Counted from the first letter of the stretch, positions 23,634-36,589 are shown. The stretch: DNA of 64,000 bases from Chrysomallon squamiferum (GCA_012295275.1 CM022665.1:1524167-1588166), one strand, 5' to 3'. Notes: a model not told the origin generated them from the letters alone. Numbers and translations are program-made.

Positions 23634-23914
23634 TTAAATATTTTTTAATATCTGACTAAGTGGTAAAGCTTGTGGCAGTTTAAGTCTTGGTCTGGCTGCT
23701 TTCAACAAAAACTCCAGTTTCACAAGAAGATTAGTCAGTTGAATCACAGGATTGAACATTTTCTGTGGCTGTGGATCCATTTCTTCCATGCTTGGCACAA
23801 TCTGAGTTTTCAGTGGTTGGTGTGGTGATGTCAGTTTGTCTTGAGTTTAATGGTGGTACTGGTGCTGTTGGTGCTGACTGCTGTTTCATTTTCAATGTGA
23901 AACCCATGTCAGCT
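23634..23914 (-). CDS. Candidate exon with a one-base frame shift
   Basis: A good minus-strand acceptor (ATTTCCACAG) starts a frame reading ADMGFTLKMKQQSAPTAPVP and then PLNSRQTDITTPTTE. At the AAAA run (23807-23810) this frame leads to a weaker reading and a stop. The neighbouring frame continues as QIVPSMEEMDPQPQKMFNPV and IQLTNLLVKLEFLLKAARPR, down to LSQILKNI and TAA at 23634-23636. The second half has a convincing amphipathic helical composition. Removing one A would fuse both halves into one 90-odd-codon exon. It is either a damaged exon or a homopolymer error. It lies upstream of the LRR exons and may belong to the same gene. Confidence 0.45.
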
Positions 23915-23939
23915 CTGTGGAAATAACAAAATAGAAAAA

Positions 23940-25330
23940 AATATATATATTAACAGAGGGCAGACCTTGAAATCAAGAGAAAACATGTTTGCAAATATAA
24001 ATACAACTGTCATAACATATTTTTTTCCAAATGATTGGTAACTTTAAAATACACTAATAGTAACAAACAAGTTATAGGAATAATACTGGTTCTAAAAAAT
24101 CACTAATAGCAGTAATTTTCAGAAAACAAAATATATTGATAGTGTAACGACAATACAAGTTTACAACAATATTATTGTTCCGGTTTGTGTGGCAAATGCT
24201 AAAAATATGACATCATCAATGGAAACAGGTTTTGAGTTAGGAAGACAGAACATCTATCATAAAGCATCCTGAAATATTAATTCTCTGAGATATTACTAGG
24301 TAACTTGTTTCATTAAAACATGAATACTGTTGAGAATAACATAGGAATATTATTATGTTCAGTTTTGTAACTGTTAAATGCTGTAACTAAGTGTAAAAGA
24401 AAACATGAGCCAAAAATGTTTAAAAAAAAGTCTGCTCACAACTGAAGTGATGTCTGGAAAAAATAAGTAAATAACAAATAAAGGTAACATAAAAGAATAA
24501 GCAGAAACTAGGAAATGAAGAAGAAAATTAAGAAGAATACAAATAGTCAGTAGCAACAAAAAACAAAACAAAAAGTAATAATAAAAAATAAATAAATAAA
24601 TAAATAATAATAAATGAATAAATAGTAAAAATAATAAAAATAAAAATTAAGAATTTAAAATATGAAGAAACCTTAAGAAAGAAGAATAAGAACTATGTAC
24701 AGAAACTGGGAGACTGGAAAATAATAAGTAAATTGAATATTACAAAAATCTTGCTCATTAAAATAACTGAAAATAAATACAGACAAGAGGAACAAACAAG
24801 AAGAAAAAGAAGATTACGAAGAAATAACAATGTAGAAAAAAACAAGAAACAATAATCATGGTAAATAGGTTAACAAAAATAAACAATAAAATAACTTTAA
24901 AGAAAACAGAAAAATTAAAAGAAATAAAAGAAATATGAATAAACACAGGATTATGAAGAAACAAGAAGAATAAAAGTTAAGACAGAAGAATTGCACACAC
25001 ACACACACATACACAACATATTTAAATTAAATAAAATAAATAAATTATGAAAAAATAGAAAAATAAGTTTCATAAAATAAAATATTACTGACTGAGTAAC
25101 AAGATGAAGAAATAATACAAATTACAGAAACCAAAAGAAAAAATATTTAAAACAAAATGAAAAATGTTGATGATTATTATTAGTATATTACCAGCAGTAG
25201 TGTCGATACCAAATTTAAATAACAATAATAATAATCATAACACTCATCATGACAATAATAATAATGCTGACAATGATAATAATAATAATAATTATAAATT
25301 TGCAGCAATTTCTACTCAATAATAGATATT
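23940..25330. other. A-rich stretch, no supported gene
   Basis: From about 24380 to 25150 the plus strand is strongly purine/A-rich (AAGAA and AATAA motifs). No coding signal. Short (AC)n at 24993-25010. Confidence 0.6.
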
Positions 25331-25335
25331 AATGT

Positions 25336-25512
25336 ACACTGATCGGCGTTCGACTGCCATCTTGGATTTCGATCGGAAGTTTCCGTGGCCTCACGAAAGT
25401 TTTTAAACTTCCAAATTCAATTATTTTGACGTCTATTTTCTGAACATTTTATGATTTACACTGATACGGATGGATCTCTCCTGCGCCTTTAGTACCTACT
25501 TTTTCAACTTAA
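25336..25512 (+). repeat. Interspersed repeat R2, copy 1
   Basis: Reads ACACTGATCGGCGT at one end and ACTTTTTCAAC at the other. It matches the reverse complement of 38345-38518 along its whole length with scattered substitutions. Shared internal blocks are GATCGGAAGTTTCCGTG and TTTATGATTTACAC. It stands out as GC-richer than its flanks. A mobile element of about 175 bp or a conserved end of a longer one is likely; no coding capacity. Confidence 0.75.
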
Positions 25513-26340
25513 TTAAACTTTTCAAAGTGGCTAAGAATTCAGTTAACGTCATTGTGAGTAGATAAAATATATAAACTTAGATCCTATACCTGCATTTTAC
25601 TTTCCATCGAAAGACAATTATTTTTGGTTTTTCTTATTATTTTTCAAGTTACAAATTTGCTTAGCAGAATTATCTTAGCGGGATTGTCATTTTTATTATT
25701 TAGAGTTACTTCCCCTGGACCATCAGTTAAAGAATTACAATATTTCGACGTCAGTTTATTTTGCACACTATCTGACAAACCAAATGATTAAACGTGTGGT
25801 CCGGTCTTTTATTTGTTTCATTTTATTTGTTGAAATGATTGTGCAATAAAGGCGTACATGGACACTATAATGTAAAAAAAAAAAAAAAAACGTGAATTTG
25901 TTCTTACATTTTTATTTCATCATTCTCTATTTTCACGAACTAATTGTATTTACTAGCGTATAATTATGTATATTAGAAATACTGTAATCAGTATGAGTCT
26001 TAGTAAAACGTATATACAGGATTTCAAATTTTATAAATTCAATTTTGTATCTACTAATATACTAAAACACATGTAATTGTTTTATTATAGCAGTATTTTA
26101 TATTTTTTTTTTATTTATTTTTTTTTTTCTGAATAGAGATAGGTAATTTAAACATAACTATAAACAGCTGTTTAAGCTGTTTAATATTAATTTCTAAAGC
26201 ACAAGGGATACTATTACAATATTTTAGAAAAGCAGTCCAATAATATTTAAACTGCTATTATTATTATGTGTAGTATCTGTAGAGCTTATATAAGTAGCAG
26301 TAATAATAGTAGTAATATACTACTTAGAAGAAATAGTAAG
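25513..26340. other. AT-rich stretch, nothing supported
   Basis: Includes a poly-A run at 25874-25890. No gene or RNA signature seen. Confidence 0.55.
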
Positions 26341-26364
26341 TAGTAGTAGTTGCAGTAGTACTGC

Positions 26365-27075
26365 TGAAATAAGACTGGGAGATTACTAGTAATAGCACTT
26401 GTATTGCTGACCTAACAGATTACTAGAAATAGAGGTAGTATTCCTGAACTAATCAGTTAGCAGTAATTAGTTATTAGTAGAATTGCTGAAGTTATCGATT
26501 AGCACTAAAAGCAGTAGTATCGCTGAAGTAACAGTGATAGATTACTAGTAATACAGTAGTATTGCTGAAGTAACAGTGATAGATTACTAGTAATACAGTA
26601 GTATCGCTGAAGTAACAGTGATAGATTACTAGTAATACAGTAGTATTGCTGAAGTAACAGTGATAGATTAGAAGTAATGCAGTAGTATTGCTGAAGTAAC
26701 AGTGACAGTTTAGTAATGATAGCAGTATACAGTGACAGATTAATAGTAATAGCAGTAGCATTGCTGAAGTAACAGTGATAGACTAGTATCAGTAATATTA
26801 CTGAAGCAACTGTGACAGATTAGTAGTAATATCAGTAGTATCACTGATTAACAGTGACAGATTAGTAGTACTAGAAGTAGTGTTGAGGAGAGATAAGTAG
26901 TAATAGCAGTAGTATCGCTGAAGTAGCAGTGTCAGATTAGTAGTAATAGCAGTAGTATCGCTGAAGTAGCAGTGTCAGAATGGTAGAAGTATCAGTAATA
27001 TCATTGGTAGTAATAGCGGTAGTATCGATTAAGAAACAGTGGCAGATTAGTAGTAATAGCAGTAGAGTAGTGGTA
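26365..27075. repeat. 42-bp minisatellite
   Basis: The unit is GATTACTAGTAATACAGTAG followed by TATTGCTGAAGTAACAGTGATA, 42 bp. Near-perfect copies lie at about 26540-26700 and progressively degenerate ones run to about 27075. Since 42 is divisible by three, the minus strand shows a 14-residue repeating frame; I do not regard it as a gene. Confidence 0.9.
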
Positions 27076-27119
27076 ATATCAGTAATAATAATAGTGTATT
27101 TCAAAATAGGACGTGCACT

Positions 27120-27775
27120 GTAAGAAAGTAAGAATAGTAGTAAAACGCGAAAAAGAATAATAAACACCAAGCCGTGAAGGACAGCGCGGGTTTCAACACT
27201 AATAATAAAGACATATTAATAATATATTTTAATACAGGATGCGCACGCTCAGAAATAATAATTAGGTGATAAAAAACAAAGAAGAATAATGAGAAGCACT
27301 TAATAACTACGTTAGGAACAATGCCGGTACAACGGCAACGACGGCGACATTAATAGAAAGTTCAGTAATATATTTTAATAGCTAAGAAAGTATGAGTATT
27401 GACTAATAAAAAGCGCTAAACAATAATGAGAAGTACAGCAACGACAGCAACTACGGTGATGTTAACAGAAATAGTAATAATACATTTTAGTATAGCATTT
27501 GAACGCAAGAAAAGTATTTGAATAATATGAATAATAGTTAATAAAAAGTAAAAGGTTAGTGAGAAGTAAACCAGAACGTTGAGCACAACGCCGTTACGAC
27601 GCCAATGACGGTGACAGTAACAGACATAATAATATACCTTAGCATTTTAAACACGAAAAGGAATGATGAGTACACCAATAACGTTAGGAGCAACGCCGGT
27701 TTTGATTTACATTAATAGAAATTAAAATAATATGTTTTAATACGCGATGCGCCCGCTCAGAATGTTCGAGGAATT
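27120..27775. repeat. Degenerate ~110-140-bp tandem repeat
   Basis: About five diverged units carry an ACGTTAGGAGCAACGCCGGT-like block (27330, 27430, 27575, 27680) followed by AATAATATATTTTAATAC. The units are unusually CpG-rich for this region. The array abuts repeat copy C at 27775. Confidence 0.65.
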
Positions 27776-28279
27776 GTGAAGATAAATATGAATGAACTGT
27801 CACGAATGCAATAAACATCTCTATCAAAAACTTTGAACACATTTTTGTAACAGTAATCTAAATATTCCAGTGAAAAAATGTGTGAATGTTGTTTATAATT
27901 TCATTTCACTTTATTAATCTTGAATTCGGTAGTCCCAGAAAAACATGCTGTGTTGGTTAAACAAGTGCACACTTCAGCATCAAACCTATCTCTGAAAATA
28001 TATCCTTTTTCATAGAACATGATTATTGTAAACACTTGGGTGAAAACAACTGTGATTTCTTCAAGTGAGGATAATGTAAATTCACTTGATCGCTGACTGT
28101 AAATCATAAAACAAAAGACCTGAACTGATATAAGGAAAATGTTTTTATTAGTTTGCGTACATTTCAATAAAAATACTCAGTCCTTTTTCACATTCGCACA
28201 TATACACAAATACACACACACATATATAGATATATATATATACATACACATATACACATGTTCACACACATACACACAT

Positions 28280-28330
<51 letters not shown>

Positions 28331-28950
28331 TTGCCTCCTATATTTAAGAACCCTTGCTTAGAATTAATGTTTGGTCTTTATTCAGAAACCTGGAAAAAAA
28401 AACCTTATTAAAAAATAAAAGAGGAATCTTCTATAATGTATAATTAGGTATATAACTCAATATACTCATAGTAAAAGTGAAGCTGTAATATTAACACAGT
28501 AATTGAAAAACAGATCTTTCTTTTTTTTCCAAATTAATATCCTTATCGTATACTGAAAAATTATGGTGTTTAATATTAATTTATTTTATTATTAACAATA
28601 ATAAGACTGTATAGAAACGCGTGAAGCACACTAGATGAATATTGTGTTGATATTATTAAAAATTAAATGTGTTTTATGACCGCAGTAACATGACATTCAG
28701 CGACACAATTTACATCTCTCCCTACATGAAATTACATGATTAATCTAAAATTCAAATTTATCAAATTATGTAATTAAGAATATATCAGATTTTTTTTTTA
28801 AACCCTGAAAAAAGTAAGTTTATCTAGAATGAAATTCCATGTTTATTTACTAATATAACTGATAATCTCTAATTAATGTATTTTAATTTCTCATATAAAT
28901 AATACAGACGTTATAAAACTTGGGTCTTATTTTGTTATCGATGGGTAACA
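27775..28950 (-). repeat. Interspersed repeat family R1, copy C (inverted)
   Basis: The minus strand from 28950 down to 28210 matches copy A (822-1560). Bases 28195-28090 match A and B, and 28090-27775 match B (14221-14520). A (TA)n/(AC)n microsatellite (28196-28330) interrupts it at the same place as a GT-type tract in copy A (about 1480-1560). An 88-codon frame at 27901-28167 is open here but interrupted in copy B, so it gives no clear evidence of coding. Confidence 0.8.
28275..28325. repeat. (TA)n microsatellite
   Basis: About 22 TA units inside repeat copy C. Confidence 0.9.
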
Positions 28951-28954
28951 TTAT

Positions 28955-30680
28955 CAGTGAAAACAGCGATATTCTTTAGTTAACTGTGGTTTTGTAAAAG
29001 TTCGCGATTTTTCATAAATCAGTTTATTATTATTATTATCATTATTATAACATCATTTTTTAAAAAGATGTATTTAGATTTTATCTCGACAGAAACAATA
29101 CACTAAGAATAAATCTGATTTCTCAGATAACTTTACGAGGCCTAAACAAAAATTCGAAGTAATTTTTATATCCGCACTCCGTTTTTACAGAAAAATAAAA
29201 ACAAAAAATAAAAATATTAAGGTGTTATTACTGTTGTCGTTGTTTGTTATTTAGCTGTTGACAAAGGAAGGACTTTGACAACTATGGTGTCTGCTTCACT
29301 GACTCATTGATACATACTGGTGGAGTTGTTATTTTAATATCTAATGTAGTAAGTGAACTTCAGGTATAATAAGAAATGTAAAATATACAACTTGTGCTGA
29401 TATAGACCTTTTAATGAATATAATGAAAACAAATTCGCATACTAAAATAACATTTTAACCTTGTTTGCTCTCAGCTAATCAGTACACACTTTTGTGATTC
29501 CAGGAATTAACTCTGATATTTTTAAAATATGAGATTAACATTTCTCAACATACTTCACCTACAAACTGTAAATATCACTGCTCAGCCAGCAATTAATTAT
29601 CGACTTTTTCTTTGTATAGGTAATTCATTCTCACCTTCTTCTTCTTACAGGTAATTAAGTCGTTTATTTTCATAACGCCATAGAATTATAACTTACAGCT
29701 GCCAGTTTTACACCTTTCTGTTATACCATTTAGAATTAGCACAGTAAAATACCACGATACTTTTACTAAAACGGACATTTCGTAGCGGTATCTCAAGTTA
29801 GTTACACAAAGTTCTTTTGTCACGTATAATCTCTAACATTGTTTTTTAAAAAAGAACAGCCGCCGTATTTTCCAAAACAATGTGTTAATATTACCGCTAC
29901 ACCTCTGTTGAGAAACTAATGACGTCTAATATAACTAGTGAAAGCGCGTTAAAACTGCAAGTGTTGTTTTTATAACGCCGTGTAAAGTAAATCCTAGTTT
30001 TTCAGTGAAACATGTTTCTAGAGTTTATAAAATGTCACACAAGATGCGCCATCTTTATTTCTCGATATATTTTTGACGTCACAATAAAGCTACTTTTATT
30101 TATAAAAACATCTATATTTCTGAATGTTCACAGTGCAATCATACCTGTAACTGGCAATTTTAACTGAATATCATCTCATTCTAGAAGGATAGCTGAGAAA
30201 TTCAGAAATAAGGAGGCCTTGCAGATTCCAGTTCTCTGTTACTAACCAAATCAGGATTAGTTTTTAGCTGCCCCTCAGTTTCTAATGATAATTAAATTGT
30301 GATTTTCTTTTTCTAGACAGGTGTATATTTAAAAAGCTGAGATTATATTTTCAAATATTAGTAAATAATTAATTATATATGGAGTGATATTCATCATTTT
30401 AATTTCTAGGTGAGATGTAAAGTATATATATAATTAAGCAGCTAAAATTATCAGAGTAAATAGTGTATTGTCTTAACAAAAACACTACGTTATTTTTGCT
30501 GAGTACAAATTCGTGTAAACATCGGTATCCTTAATTAAAAATAACACTTTATTTTTACTTGTTTATAATTATGGGATATGATTTATAGTGTAAACTGCGC
30601 TCGTTTTACAAAATAAACATGATAGCTTTTGTATACATAATGGAATATCATTTACTTTTTCTTCTGTTTTTTTTTTTTTA

Positions 30681-30724
<44 letters not shown>

Positions 30725-31765
30725 GCTCTATATTTCCCATTATAAAGTAAAAATTGAAGTATTTTAATCTATATGAAGGTCTTGTTTCGTCTATCTATCC
30801 GTTGAACAAAAAATGCATCAAATCATCTCTGATTCCTTTCCCTGCATCCAACATGTTCCTCAGTTTACAACTAAATGTAATTCATCCTGGTCTCTGTATC
30901 TGTGTGTGTCTCTGAGTCTGATGAACATTAATCTTAACTTTCAGCACTTGATTGATCAATAAAAATTCGTATTGTTTAATAATTTATTTTCGATTATCTG
31001 CCCTTGAAAACTATCCAAAACGCAGACGACAGAAGCTAAATTACAAATATGTACTCCAAACTATATAAAGAAAGAAAAAAAGAAGAAAAAAGAACACTGT
31101 AGCATTACCTGAATATACAAAAAAATCAACTCTTCAAATTTATTTGCAAAATCCATAAATAACAAATACCGCAAATAACAGCAGAAATCCCGCACCCCGC
31201 AAAAAATAACCACATTATATGAGAGTAATCTCCCTTCAGCTATAGTTTGTTTCTTTCTTCTGTTTGTGGGGTTCTCGGTGTAAGTCATTGCACACCACAG
31301 AAAATCGCTGATAACGAAACGTCGTATATAGCTGTATAATGACTAATAAATGTAAATGTGTAGATTTGATTATGTTCCAGGAATATCAATGTATATACAG
31401 TAAACAACATAACGTATGATAAATAACTACAATATAAACAATACAAATAAATACAATCGACTGTCAAAATCGGATTCATTGAGACCAGCGTGGTGTGCCG
31501 TTTTAGACAGTGCCGATTTACAAACATTAAAATAACATAAAACTGAAATATTTGGTTTATTATTACAAATGTTAATGGTCTATCAGTTGTCTCTGTCGAC
31601 TGCGTTTTCTTCATATTCCTCTCCAAACTCCTCTGCCATGGCCTCCAAGTTTTACATTAATTGCAAAAGCTGCTTTCGATAACAGCAGCAAAAGATTTAA
31701 TTTGTTTGCCACTTTAAGATAATCAGTGAAGGAAAGTTTGTTTGTATCGTCAGTCCATTCAGATT

Positions 31766-31828
<63 letters not shown>

Positions 31829-32980
31829 GCATGCATTCATGACGTAACCAATACAGTTTGTATACTTACAACAAACCGGCCATCTGAAATGTTCGAGGAT
31901 AATTAATGCAATGTACAGCGAGTACTGACATTTATGTATGCTAATTCTGTAAAATAAAACATGAAATAGTAATATATTGAATCGCATGTTACATCAATGT
32001 GGTGAATTTTATACATTTTCATTATACATTTTAATTAAATAAAACAATGTAAAATATTGCTTACTGTCTATTTTAACACAGTGAATAAGCTGTTTTCTGT
32101 GTGTATATGTGTGTGAGTGAGAGACAAAGAGACTGCCAGTTTCTAATATAAGTGTACTTGTTTGTTGACATCATTGTATAACGCATCACATATGTAATGA
32201 CAATTTACACCTACAATGGACAGCTAATATATATATATATATATATAAGTTATTACAAGCAGTGTAAACCATTATTGACTACTGATAATAAAAATTTGCT
32301 GTGCATATCAAAACAGACTTGTCGACGTTTGAAATAAATAAGTGTTAATACTTTGACCAAGACGACACTTTGTAAATTTGGTGATGTTTAATACTTTAAC
32401 TATTATAAATATACACATACAGCATATTTGATTATTTTGTTGTTGTTTCTTTTATTTTTTATTTTTTAGTAAACAAATAAATAAATTAATTAAACAATCC
32501 TTAAAAATATATCTCCTTTTACAAGTCAAAACGATCTTTAATTTTCATCTCAAAAACAAAGACTTTAGCTATTATTCCAGCTGTTACAATGATCAAGCAA
32601 GTGTATATAGGTTTGTCGTTGTATCTTATATTTAAAGACAAAGTGTGACATTTGCAATGATTCTAAGGCCTTGAAGAAACACAAGACACAAGAGGACGTA
32701 ATCATTATATTTTGAACGAGAGTAATCATTTACACAAAAAGGCATTTTTAAAAAATACTGCGAAATTAACCAAGAAAGAAAGAAGTGATGAAAAAAAAAA
32801 AAAAAAAAAAAATAAATAAATAAATAACATCCAATAACAAATACTTTTAATATATATTTTATTATTATTTTTTTTTTTTTTAAATAAATGCCTATGGAAA
32901 ATGTTTACAAAAAACAAATTAATCAATAAACAAGAAATCTCTTTCTAGGATCTGCGCACATTAAAAGTTGCATCGTGTTT
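28955..32980. other. AT-rich intergenic stretch
   Basis: No gene could be supported on either strand. Simple repeats: (AAT)n at 30682-30722 and 31769-31826, (AT)n at 32229-32246, poly-A at 32790-32811. The frames at 31061-31288 and 31285-31626 have neither recognisable motifs nor splice context. Confidence 0.55.
32868..32881 (-). other. Poly-A tract (minus strand) downstream of the hydroxylase copy
   Basis: About 14-15 T bases on the plus strand read as poly-A on the minus strand, roughly 100 bp past the hydroxylase stop codon. AATAAA overlaps that stop. This fits the fossil poly-A tail of a retroposed mRNA, although A/T runs are common throughout the window. Confidence 0.4.
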
Positions 32981-32983
32981 CAT

Positions 32984-34482
32984 TTATTCTTCTGGATTTG
33001 TGGAACATAGTCGCTTGAATACTTGCTCTTTTTCTAGAATCCAGTAAGTTGATACCCATTTAGAGCCAATAAGAACGGGACAAGCTGCATGAATTGTCAT
33101 TTTGTTAGGTGAACCATTTCGATATAAATTATACCAAATATAGTTGCACCTGCTTTAGGTTGTATTCTTACACCAAGATAAGGAAACACTGTTGCACCTC
33201 CTTCTACATCACTCATATAGTTTAACCACGTGGCAATTCTGTTTTCACTGGAAGAATATGCTATGTTGAAATAGTCAGTATGAGCCGTGAACTGTCCGCC
33301 TATTCCATAGTTTGCCACCTGAAGTGGCTCTGAAGCTTTCATTGAAAGACCTTTGATTGCTTCAATTCTTCTCTGAATTCTCTTGTCTGCTTCTGTGAAA
33401 GTTCTTCCTAGAAATGTATTTTTGCTAATTCTTATCTCAGATTTGAAAATGTTTCCATACTGATTGATTTCAGATGTTTTTAAAAGTGGCATAGAAACTT
33501 TTTTAATGTCTTCAATTTCAGCATCACTGATAAAATCATGATAGAGAACAATTTTCGGTGAGAAATGCAGAATCTCTTCTTTAGCAGGCTTAAGAATTAG
33601 AAGCGGATTTTTGTTGTTGTAATGGTAGCGACATTTCAGACGATGTCGCTGTCGTACTTTAATAACGTCTTCACCACGACAGAGAGCATCGAAAGTTGTT
33701 TTTTCTTTAATTCTGGCATTTTCTTTTCTCTTTTCTTTCCTACATTTTGATATACTTATATACTTTTTCCTTCTTTTCGGAGCACGTTCTAGTTCAGGAG
33801 ATAACATTAACTGTTTATTTGTCAAATTTAAAACGTGTTCTATCTGTCCCGCTAATTCTCTACCGTGTATTTCATAGCCATGAATTTTTTCTGTTCTTAC
33901 TTTCTCAAGACTTGTCTCCATCCAGATATGAACATAGTTGTATTTTTTCATTTTGTAAGCAAGGCGACCTAATTGATAACAGTCTTCTGCTGATAATATC
34001 TGTATATATCGTTCATATATAAAACCGGCTGCTAATCTTGTCGCATTTAATTTGTATGTATCCTGAAGTCGGAACAGAGCTGCAGCGACCCCTTCTAAAT
34101 CTTCGTAACTTGGAAGATGTTCACGAATTTCTTGTAGTTCAGTCAGCTCTGTCTGGGACGTAATACTTTCGTGAAGAATAGGCTGCACATCTCGTTCCCA
34201 GTCCAAAGTGAAACGTTTAATATATAAAAATGCACCAATTGGGTTGGCTATGTAACGATTTGGGTCTTTTAGTGCTATCGAACAGTGCTGTTCCATTTGA
34301 TCTGAAATTGTTTTCAACTTTTCCAATTTAGTTTCTTGTTCATGAAAGTGACTGAAATTTCTTAATGCTATTGCCAAGTCTCTTCCTGCTAGTACAGAGC
34401 TGTAGAGATGTGATACGGACGTAAACAGTTCTGAATTCACAGCTGATAAAAGCAAAACTAAAATAATGTACTGCTGATACAT
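32984..34482 (-). CDS. P4HA-like: Prolyl 4-hydroxylase subunit alpha, intronless, single frameshift
   Basis: Collagen-type prolyl 4-hydroxylase alpha subunits hydroxylate proline in the endoplasmic reticulum using Fe2+, 2-oxoglutarate and O2, normally with protein disulfide isomerase as beta subunit. Seen here: a signal peptide (residues 1-17), the N-terminal dimerisation helices beginning ELFTS, a TPR-like peptide-binding region (about 145-222; DCYQLGRLAYKMKKY), the CRYHYNNKNP linker (284-293), and the dioxygenase core with QVANYGIGGQFTAHTDYF. H401 and D403 are the iron ligands. NRIATWLNYMSDVEGGATVF follows. After F449 one T is missing (33134-33138), so the continuous frame ends at 33097. 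In the next frame the family sequence continues WYNLYRNG...IHAACPVLIGSKWVS to a TAA at 32984-32986, supplying the third iron ligand His and the 2-oxoglutarate-binding Lys ten residues later. Total about 499 codons, a little shorter than the usual 530-odd. It has no introns, unlike typical family genes. Either a retrocopy disabled by the shift, or a working gene with a homopolymer error. Confidence 0.93.
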
Positions 34483-34499
34483 ACTTGAAGGTATCTGCT

Positions 34500-36530
34500 A
34501 GTGTTATGAATACCTAAATATCTGGTATACAAATAGAGTTATGATGAATATAATTCTAAATATATATCAGTTTAAAATATGCAGGTTATTAAACTGATGG
34601 GGGGAGGGATAAAATGACACGTTTCATTATTTTAGCTTTCATTTCTATTTCATTTTATTCGTTTATTTTATTTATGTTATTATATTTATTTTTCTTATTT
34701 GTTTTTATCTCCGAGTTTATGTGTTTGTGTTTGTGTGTACGTGTATATATGTATGTGTATGTGTGTGTGTATGAAACACTTTTTTTATGTTGTTTCTGTT
34801 ATCCTTTGATTATATATAACTATCTATTTTTCTATTTGTCTGTCTGTCTTTCTAGCTATATGATGGAAATTACATTAATAATTTGATTATGTCAGAATAA
34901 AGTAAGATACAGAGGAAAAAACACTCCTCAAGAAGAAATGAAAAATATACAGTTTTTGGATGTGGATGAGCCTTCAGAAAGAAAGAACAGAAAAAATATC
35001 AGGAAGAATCTCGATATGGAGTCTAATTAAATGTCAGTTTTAAGTGACACTAGTTATTAATCTTGTATGCAAACTCTGATTAGCATTATTAAGTAAATAA
35101 ATACTGTACAGTAACGTGATATTAGCCAAACTAACGAAAAGTTTTGTCTCATTTTTATTATTATTATTATTATTTTTATTTTTTATTTTATTGTTATTGT
35201 TGTTATTAAAGCTTAAAAAATTCGTATAAAGAATAAACATAATAAAATACTCATAAAACTATGAAACAACAACAACAACAACAAAAAATAAATATAAAAA
35301 TAAAAACAGTTTGGGTAAGTAAACATGGCTGAAATAGACAATTTATACTCCGATCTACCAACCCAGTAAACAGTTTAATAAACAAGACAGAAACTTTAGA
35401 AACTATTACAAATAAACAGTGGCAATCAAACGTAAATAAAGAGAAAAGTCCACTGAGGTGTTTACGTAATCGATATAGAAGAGTTTTAATAAAAAGCTCA
35501 GTAAAAGAGATTGTAAGACATTCCTCAATGAAAAAATAAATCTAGTCTGACGTTGTTAGTCTCTAGGTCAACCAGTCCCTGGCTACCTAGATACATTCCG
35601 CAGTATTAGCTCAAAAACAAAATTATAAAAAAAATAAAAAAAATATACAAAACTTTTATAATATTCAAAAGATAAATCGTTTCGAGTAAAGCATCTGTTA
35701 ACAAAATAGACCTTAAGTGAAAACATTTATTTTACAATTACGAAAAAATGTTGTAGCAACTACTCACTGGGTGTATTCATTAATGATTCACAGGAAACTT
35801 TTCCATCAACAGCTGAGCAGTATAGACGTATTTTTAAATGTCAGAATATTATGAAATGCTTTGTTGTAAAGCGCTGTGGTGATTTAAGTTTTAATGATGG
35901 CTTCTGCATTATGGACTAAAGACCTAATTACTGAATGTATGGTTGAGGAATGCAGGAACACTGTGTGGATGGATGGGTGTTTGTAAGCATGTATGGAGAG
36001 ACTGGTGGATGGAGGAGTAGAGAGATTTCTGATAAATTAATGCATGAAAGGATAGATTGAGACATGAAAATATCGGCTAGACAGAAATCAGATTGATGTA
36101 GGATGAAACACAAGAGAGACAGAGAGAGACAGACAGAGACAGAGCGAGAGCATGGGCTGTTATAAATCTATAGAAACAAGTCAGAATTCCTGTCTCCCTC
36201 TCACTATTATAATTTGTGCTCGTTAATATCAGTAATTACTCTTTAAAACAAAATAACAAATATTTACATTTTGTAAGGTGTAAATAGTCAACAGAAAATA
36301 TTTAAAAAAAAAAATAAAAAAAAAAAAAAAAAAAGAAAAGGAATGTAATAACAACGTAAACATTAACACATTTGAATTTAGGTATGATTAAAGTGTTTTA
36401 CAATAGTTTCATTTTGCTTTTATTCAGCATAAATATATGTATGATAATTTTTGTTTCATTATCGCAACATTAAATCAATTTTAAAACATCTGGCTGATAC
36501 TTTGATGCAGCAGCATATGATTTCCTTGCC
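34500..36530. other. AT-rich stretch, nothing supported
   Basis: Includes a GT-rich patch at 34715-34770, ATT/TTA runs at 35150-35190, and an A-rich tract at 36305-36336. The 90-codon plus-strand frame at 34614 is low-complexity and hydrophobic, without support. Confidence 0.5.
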
Positions 36531-36589
36531 ATACCGGTTTCTATAAATTTCCATATCTATTTTTTCTATTTTTCTGTCTTTCAATCTCT

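Noticed and set aside
27901-28167. 88-codon frame inside repeat copy C as a transposon protein
   Set aside because: The matching stretch of copy B has a stop and no known domain is visible, so openness in one copy is weak evidence.
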